A stretch of DNA of 48,062 bases from a virus. The stretch is taken from positions 1 to 48,062 of IMG/VR virus record IMGVR_UViG_3300003409_000006; one strand, written 5' to 3'. Position numbers and translations under genes: made by a program. Position 1 is the stretch's first letter. Every line of letters begins with the position of its first letter. Positions 43,827-48,062 of the stretch are shown here, one piece after another. A model generated the notes under the pieces. The model had not been told where the DNA came from. It saw only the letters and a list, made by a program, of their open reading frames with translations, and searched no databases.

Positions 43827-43834
43827 TATTTAGT
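43827..43834 (-). promoter_or_regulatory. Late-box-like ACTAAATA for the baseplate block
   Basis: On the minus strand ACTAAATA keeps the TAAATA core of the late element. The predicted start is near 43821, leaving a leader of about 14 bases that contains AGGAG before the ATG at 43807. The box shares base 43834 with the -35 hexamer of the divergent gp55 promoter. Confidence 0.5.
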
Positions 43835-43862
43835 TGACTTTTTTAACTGCGTATATTATAAT
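43834..43862 (+). promoter_or_regulatory. Sigma70-type early promoter of gp55
   Basis: TTGACT (43834-43839) and a perfect TATAAT (43857-43862) are separated by 17 bases. The -10 lies in a 14-base palindrome, TATATTATAATATA (43852-43865). Initiation near 43869 gives a leader of about 18 bases containing AAAGGA. Confidence 0.85.
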
Positions 43863-43886
43863 ATATTGAATTGTAAAGGATTTTTC

Positions 43887-44711
43887 ATGAAACGCAAAAA
43901 CTATCTTAATAATAAAGACTTGTTATTGGAAATACATAGGTCAAAAAACACATTCTGTTCTTATACAGAAAAAGAATATCATCAATATGATATTATTCTT
44001 CCTAGCATAGAAAAAATAAACATTAGAACTATTGCAGAAGCAAAAAGAAACAAAGCAAAACGCCTTTCTACTGCGGCTTATGAAGCTCGTAAAGAAGCAG
44101 GGGAGAAGGTTAAACAAGCAGAATGCGAAGTTGACTACAAAAAGATCACAAAAGAAGAACTAATTTTCCGTGTAATGACATTTGATCATATTCCGGATGA
44201 TCCTACTAGAAAGAAAAATCCTAAAACTGTAGCAGATCATAAAGTAAAATTAAATTTTCCTCCATTTGTACATTATAAGTTTGACGAAGACGGTGAATTA
44301 CAACTTGTAGGGAAAAGTCATTGGGTAGGAGGCATGGAAAATGGTTATTTTGATAGAGATCACGGTCAAGCAACTAATAAACTTGCTCTTATGTGGATGA
44401 AATTATGCGATCGTTATGCTACTCGTGGCAATGTTCGTGGTTATACCTATAATGACGAAATGCGTGGACAAGCAATCCTACAATTAGCACAAATTGGCTT
44501 GCAATTTGACGAATCTAAAAGTCAAAATCCATTTGCATACTACACTGCGGCAGTTACTAACTCATTTGTTAGAGTTATTAACATTGAAAAACGCAATCAG
44601 AACATTCGAGACGATATTTTAGAAATGAACGATATGAATCCTAGTTATACACGACAACATGCAGGCGAATGGGAAGCGGCTCTGAAAAGAGAAAGCGAAA
44701 ATAACGATTAA
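43887..44711 (+). CDS. gp55: Late-transcription sigma factor gp55
   Basis: The protein is 274 residues from the ATG at 43887. An upstream in-frame TTG at 43866 would add seven residues, but AAAGGA sits six bases before the ATG and overlaps that extension, so the ATG is preferred. The C-terminal half carries the conserved sigma region 2-like block of gp55: YNDEMRGQAILQLAQIGLQF, FAYYTAAVTNSFVRVINIEK and NQNIRDDILE. The N-terminal half is highly charged and longer than in T4 gp55 (185 residues in total). In T4, gp55 with gp33 and the clamp gp45 directs host RNA polymerase to TATAAATA promoters. Boxes of that type precede six structural genes here. Confidence 0.93.
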   Translation: MKRKNYLNNKDLLLEIHRSKNTFCSYTEKEYHQYDIILPSIEKINIRTIAEAKRNKAKRLSTAAYEARKEAGEKVKQAECEVDYKKITKEELIFRVMTFDHIPDDPTRKKNPKTVADHKVKLNFPPFVHYKFDEDGELQLVGKSHWVGGMENGYFDRDHGQATNKLALMWMKLCDRYATRGNVRGYTYNDEMRGQAILQLAQIGLQFDESKSQNPFAYYTAAVTNSFVRVINIEKRNQNIRDDILEMNDMNPSYTRQHAGEWEAALKRESENND

Positions 44712-44719
44712 ATCTTTGG

Positions 44720-44748
44720 TTGACTTTAACATTTTCTTTTGTTATACT
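44720..44748 (+). promoter_or_regulatory. Sigma70-type promoter of gp47/gp46
   Basis: TTGACT (44720-44725) and TATACT (44743-44748) are spaced by 17 bases, with a TG extension before the -10. Start near 44755 leaves a leader of about 13 bases with GAGG. The -10 is at the tip of a 10-bp inverted repeat. Confidence 0.83.
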
Positions 44749-44757
44749 AACAAAAGA
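44735..44757. repeat. Perfect 10-bp inverted repeat centred on the gp47 -10
   Basis: The arms TCTTTTGTTA (44735-44744) and TAACAAAAGA (44748-44757) flank a three-base loop. The downstream arm runs into the GAGG ribosome site of gp47 (44756-44759). It could be an operator for a dimeric regulator or, in transcripts coming from gp55, an RNA hairpin that partly covers the ribosome site. Confidence 0.85.
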
Positions 44758-44767
44758 GGTATAGACA

Positions 44768-45778
44768 TTGTTTAAAAAAGCAGCAGTATTCACAGACATA
44801 CATTTTGGACTTAAATCCAACTCGAAACAGCATAATCAGGACTGCGAAGAATTTGTAGACTGGTTTATTCAAACTGCAAAGGATCGTGGTTGCGAAACTG
44901 CTATCTTTTGCGGTGACTGGCATCACAATCGCAACAGTTTAAACATTACTACCATGGATGCAACACTGCGTTCATTGGAAAAACTTGGTCAAGAGTTTGA
45001 ACAGTTCTTTTATTTCCCAGGCAATCACGATTTGTACTACAAAGACAAGCGTGATATCCACTCTGTGGAGTTCGGAAAGCATGTTCCCGGTGTAACTGTT
45101 GTTAACGAAATCACAGAAAGCGAAGATGTGTGCTTGGTTCCGTGGTTGGTAGGCGATGAATGGAAGAAACTTCAAAAGTCTACTGCAAAATACATGTTCG
45201 GACACTTTGAATTACCGCATTTCTACATGAATGCAATGGTACAGATGCCTGATCACGGTGAACTAAAAGCCGAACACTTTGTAAATCAAGAGTATGTGTT
45301 CAGCGGTCACTTCCACAAGCGTCAAAAGCAAGGCAAGATTCACTATATTGGTAATGCTTTCCCGCACAACTATGCAGATGCATGGGATGATGAGCGTGGT
45401 ATGATGATACTAGACCGTGAGAACAATGCGGAACCAGAGTATATCAACTGGCCAGACTGTCCTAAGTACCGTACATTGAAACTTTCAGAGCTGTTAGACA
45501 AAACAGAAGAAATCATTAAGAGTAAAATGTACCTTAGAGTTACTTTAGACTTGCCTATCAGCTATGAAGAAGCTCAGTTTATCAAAGAAACTTTTATTAC
45601 ACAATATGATTGTCGTGAAATTACACTTATTCCGCAAAAACAGATCGAAGAAATTTCAACAAACATCGATATTCAACAGTTTGAATCAGTAGATCAAATT
45701 GTGAGTAATGAAATTTCTGCTATTGACTCAGATAACTTTAATAAAAAACTGCTATTGGACATTTACAACGAACTATGA
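44768..45778 (+). CDS. gp47: Recombination endonuclease subunit gp47 (Mre11/SbcD-like)
   Basis: This 336-residue protein has the calcineurin-type phosphoesterase motifs in order: DIHFG (10-14), GDWHHNR, GNHDLYY and SGHFHKR, which bind the two metal ions. With gp46 it forms the phage Mre11-Rad50-type nuclease that resects ends during recombination-dependent replication. The start is a TTG: no ATG lies between the promoter and the first motif, GAGG is eight bases upstream, and the first motif begins at residue 10, as expected. The stop overlaps the gp46 start by four bases (ATGA), giving coupled synthesis. T4 gp47 is 339 residues, an excellent length match. Confidence 0.93.
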   Translation: MFKKAAVFTDIHFGLKSNSKQHNQDCEEFVDWFIQTAKDRGCETAIFCGDWHHNRNSLNITTMDATLRSLEKLGQEFEQFFYFPGNHDLYYKDKRDIHSVEFGKHVPGVTVVNEITESEDVCLVPWLVGDEWKKLQKSTAKYMFGHFELPHFYMNAMVQMPDHGELKAEHFVNQEYVFSGHFHKRQKQGKIHYIGNAFPHNYADAWDDERGMMILDRENNAEPEYINWPDCPKYRTLKLSELLDKTEEIIKSKMYLRVTLDLPISYEEAQFIKETFITQYDCREITLIPQKQIEEISTNIDIQQFESVDQIVSNEISAIDSDNFNKKLLLDIYNEL

Positions 45779-47547
45779 TACGCATCAAAGACTTAACTGT
45801 AAAGAATTTTATGAGTGTGGGCAACCAAACTCAGGCTGTTGACTTTAACAAGGAACAGCTAACTCTTGTGCTTGGTGAAAATTTAGACCAAGGAGGTGAC
45901 GATTCAGGATCGCGCAATGGTACTGGTAAAACTACGATCATTAATGCTCTTAGTTATGCGCTGTACGGCCAAGCACTGACCAACATCAAACGGAACAATC
46001 TTATTAATAAGACTAATTCTAAGGGGATGTTGGTCACCCTACACTTTGAGAAAGACGGATTAGACTATAGGATCGAGCGAGGACGTTCTCCTAATGTATT
46101 AAAATTCTTTATCAACGAACATGAACAAGAAATGACTGACGAAAGTCAAGGTGATAGTCGTAAAACTCAAGAAGAAATCAATGAACTATTAGGTATGACC
46201 CACGATATGTTCAAGCATATTGTTGCACTTAATACCTATACCGAGCCGTTTTTGAGTATGCGGCAGAACGATCAACGAGCTATTATTGAGCAACTGCTAG
46301 GTATTACTATTCTATCAGAAAAAGCAGAAGTACTCAAGGAGCAGATTAGGCAAACCAAAGACACTATCCAAGAAGAAACTGCTAAAATTACTGCTATTCA
46401 ATCAGCCAATGAAAAGATCCAAAGCACTATTGAGAACTTAAAGAAGACACAGCGAGCTTGGCAGGCTAAAAAGACGCAAGACACTGAAAAATTAGAGTCG
46501 AGTATTGCAGAATTAGAAGAATTAGACATTGATGCAGAGCTCGAAGCTCACGAAAAACTAGCAAATTGGACTGAAACAAACAATGCAATAACTGTCTTAA
46601 ACAAAGAGAAAAGCACATTAGATGCTGCATTATTACAAGCCGATAAGCGTGTAAAAAAGATTGAAAAAGATGTATTAAATCTGGAAGATGCTACTTGTTA
46701 TACTTGTGGGCAAGCGATTCACGAAGACAAAAAACAAGAAATTCTCAGTGAAAAAGCCAAAGAATTGGAAGAAAGCATAGCATATCAGACAGAAGTTAAC
46801 GGAAAACTCGGCGAAGTGTTGAAGGGTTTAGAGGATTTAGGCGATATTAGTGCAAAGCCTATTACATTCTACGAAACTATTAAAGATGCCTATGAGCATA
46901 GAAACAACGTAGATAACTTAAAGCAAGCACTGATAAGTAAGACGCAAGAAGAAGATCCATATTTGTTGCAAATCAACGAATTAACTGAAACAGCCTTACA
47001 AGAAATTGATTGGACTCCGGTAAACGAGTTAACAAGTGTTAAAGAGCACCAAGAATTCTTGTTAAAACTGCTTACAAACAAAGATTCTTTTATCCGTAAG
47101 AAGATTATTGACCAAAATCTTGCATATTTGAACAATAGATTAACAAATTATCTGGATAGACTTGGTTTACCGCATCAAGTGTTGTTCCAAAACGATTTGA
47201 ATGTTGAAATTACACAACTAGGACAGGATTTAGACTTTGATAACCTGTCAAGAGGTGAAAGAAACAGACTTATACTTGGTATGAGCTTTGCATTTAGAGA
47301 TGTTTGGGAAAGTTTATATCAGAATATTAACTTATTGTTCATTGATGAGCTCGTTGACAACGGACTAGACTCTAATGGTGTTGAAAATGCACTTAGTGTT
47401 ATCAAGAAAATGGGTAGAGAGCGTGATAAAAATGTATTCCTAATCAGTCACAAAGATGAACTAGTAGGCAGAGTCAATCATGTTATGAAAGTTGTTAAAG
47501 AAAACGGCTTTACCAGTTATGAAAATGATATTGAAATTGTAGACTAA
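45775..47547 (+). CDS. gp46: Recombination endonuclease ATPase subunit gp46 (Rad50/SbcC-like)
   Basis: This 590-residue protein begins IRIKDLTVKNFMSVGN and has a Walker A ending NGTGKTT (48-54), preceded by an unusually long Asp/Gly/Ser loop (residues 38-47). A coiled-coil region follows (about 180-460), broken by a zinc hook CYTC (Cys308, Cys311) where two molecules join. The ABC signature LSRGERNRLI is near 490, and Walker B LLFIDE near 520, with an H-loop in FLISHKDE. T4 gp46 is 560 residues. It powers and positions the gp47 nuclease. It is translationally coupled to gp47 before it and to the small gene after it. Confidence 0.94.
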   Translation: MIRIKDLTVKNFMSVGNQTQAVDFNKEQLTLVLGENLDQGGDDSGSRNGTGKTTIINALSYALYGQALTNIKRNNLINKTNSKGMLVTLHFEKDGLDYRIERGRSPNVLKFFINEHEQEMTDESQGDSRKTQEEINELLGMTHDMFKHIVALNTYTEPFLSMRQNDQRAIIEQLLGITILSEKAEVLKEQIRQTKDTIQEETAKITAIQSANEKIQSTIENLKKTQRAWQAKKTQDTEKLESSIAELEELDIDAELEAHEKLANWTETNNAITVLNKEKSTLDAALLQADKRVKKIEKDVLNLEDATCYTCGQAIHEDKKQEILSEKAKELEESIAYQTEVNGKLGEVLKGLEDLGDISAKPITFYETIKDAYEHRNNVDNLKQALISKTQEEDPYLLQINELTETALQEIDWTPVNELTSVKEHQEFLLKLLTNKDSFIRKKIIDQNLAYLNNRLTNYLDRLGLPHQVLFQNDLNVEITQLGQDLDFDNLSRGERNRLILGMSFAFRDVWESLYQNINLLFIDELVDNGLDSNGVENALSVIKKMGRERDKNVFLISHKDELVGRVNHVMKVVKENGFTSYENDIEIVD

Positions 47548-47744
47548 TGGACGAAACTCACGATCAATTAGTAAAGGCTTACTTAGAATATTTTAAAGCC
47601 AACGAAAAATGGGAAACTAGACGATCGTATCGTACCTATTATGCTACGCAACGTTGGCTTAGGCAAATACAAAAATTATCAAAGGCAAAACAAAAAGAAA
47701 ACACAGAAATTTTTTATCAGAAGAAAGGCGAAAACAAGAACTGA
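47547..47744 (+). CDS. Small basic protein, 65 aa, unknown
   Basis: The start overlaps the gp46 stop by one base (TAATG), so it is probably a real coupled gene. The product is helical and rich in Lys, Arg, Tyr and Trp (YLEYFKANEKWETRRSYRTY, RWLRQIQKLSKAKQKE). Such composition suits a small nucleic-acid-binding or gp46/47-associated protein, but there is no specific motif and I do not recognise the family. It has no membrane segment or signal peptide. Confidence 0.65.
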   Translation: MDETHDQLVKAYLEYFKANEKWETRRSYRTYYATQRWLRQIQKLSKAKQKENTEIFYQKKGENKN

Positions 47745-47760
47745 GATACTATATAAGTTC

Positions 47761-48062
47761 ATGCAGTGGACTTATGAAGGAAAAACAATAGACTCTATAC
47801 CAGATGAGTATGAAGGATTTGTTTATCTTATCACTAATCTCACTACTGGGCAAAAATACATAGGCAAAAAACTAGCCAAATTCAAAACTACCAAACCACC
47901 GCTCAAAGGCAAAAAAAATAAAAGACGTGGATACAAAGAGTCAGACTGGAAAGACTATTGGGGTTCATCTGATAGACTCAACGCTGACGTCACTGCACTA
48001 GGCCCAGAAAACTTCACAAGAGAAATACTATACCTGTGTAAAAGCAGGGCAGAAATGTCATA
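47761..48062 (+). CDS. GIY-YIG nuclease-like protein, SegE-type (3' truncated by window edge)
   Basis: One hundred residues are visible before the edge, with no stop. GFVYLITN followed by QKYIGKK (about residues 19-37) is the GIY-YIG signature, with the second Tyr and Gly in place. Downstream, RRGYKESDWKDYWGSSDRL and GPENFTREILYLCKSRAEM match the domain found in putative SegE-like endonucleases of T4-like phages. T4 seg genes are free-standing homing endonucleases; this relative may be homing or a resident conserved nuclease. The Arg and Glu catalytic residues would be expected around ILYL and beyond; the Glu is likely past the window edge. The ATG has only a weak upstream ribosome site. Confidence 0.75.
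   Translation, partial: MQWTYEGKTIDSIPDEYEGFVYLITNLTTGQKYIGKKLAKFKTTKPPLKGKKNKRRGYKESDWKDYWGSSDRLNADVTALGPENFTREILYLCKSRAEMS

Noticed and set aside
43866-43886. TTG start adding seven residues to gp55
   Set aside because: The extension overlaps the AAAGGA ribosome site of the ATG at 43887 and lies at the predicted transcript start.
1-48062. tRNA genes, CRISPR arrays, insertion sequences or attachment sites
   Set aside because: No cloverleaf-like segment, regularly spaced repeat, transposase or integrase gene was found by reading; the coding density leaves almost no room for them.

Overview
The window is AT-rich, tightly packed DNA of a T4-like contractile-tailed phage (myovirus), most like the marine group that infects picocyanobacteria or SAR11-type bacteria. 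The assignment rests on a run of T4-type baseplate genes (gp48-like, gp53, gp5, gp25, gp6) next to the late sigma factor gp55 and the gp47/gp46 recombination nuclease, plus marine-phage-style radical SAM and glycosyltransferase genes. No tRNA, rRNA, CRISPR array, insertion sequence or gap longer than about 80 bases between genes was found.

Layout. (1) Bases 1-12498 are an accessory island. A truncated carbamoyltransferase and a methyltransferase read rightward. A GT-like protein and an SGNH hydrolase form a leftward pair. An SDR-like gene reads rightward. A long leftward operon (12498 to 2941) then encodes a small conserved protein, two GT8-like transferases, an unknown protein, a second GT-like protein, four radical SAM enzymes and a 2OG-Fe(II) oxygenase-like protein. 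(2) Bases 12557-43807 are the leftward late tail/baseplate block: gp48-like, gp53, an 847-residue hub candidate, gp5, gp25, gp6, a 4914-residue giant protein, a 200-residue structural protein, three paralogous fibre proteins and a 350-residue structural protein. (3) From 43887 to the right edge, rightward genes encode gp55, gp47, gp46, a small protein and a truncated GIY-YIG (SegE-like) nuclease.

Regulation is readable. Five near-consensus sigma70-type promoters, all with 17-base spacers, serve the accessory operons, gp55 and gp47. TATAAATA-like late boxes lie before six of the structural genes. At the gp55/gp48 divergence the late box abuts the -35 of the gp55 promoter, suggesting feedback by gp55. 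At two other loci (before the 12498 gene and before gp47) the sigma70 promoter sits inside a perfect inverted repeat whose downstream arm reaches the Shine-Dalgarno. A transcript from the local promoter would escape the hairpin, while a read-through transcript would fold and mask the ribosome site. This mirrors the known T4 hairpin/late-promoter arrangement with the roles reversed.

The strongest candidates for new biology are the multi-radical-SAM/glycosyltransferase island, the promoter-in-hairpin arrangement, and the giant baseplate-region protein carrying an apparent split FG-GAP propeller. All functions are read from sequence by eye; no database search was run.
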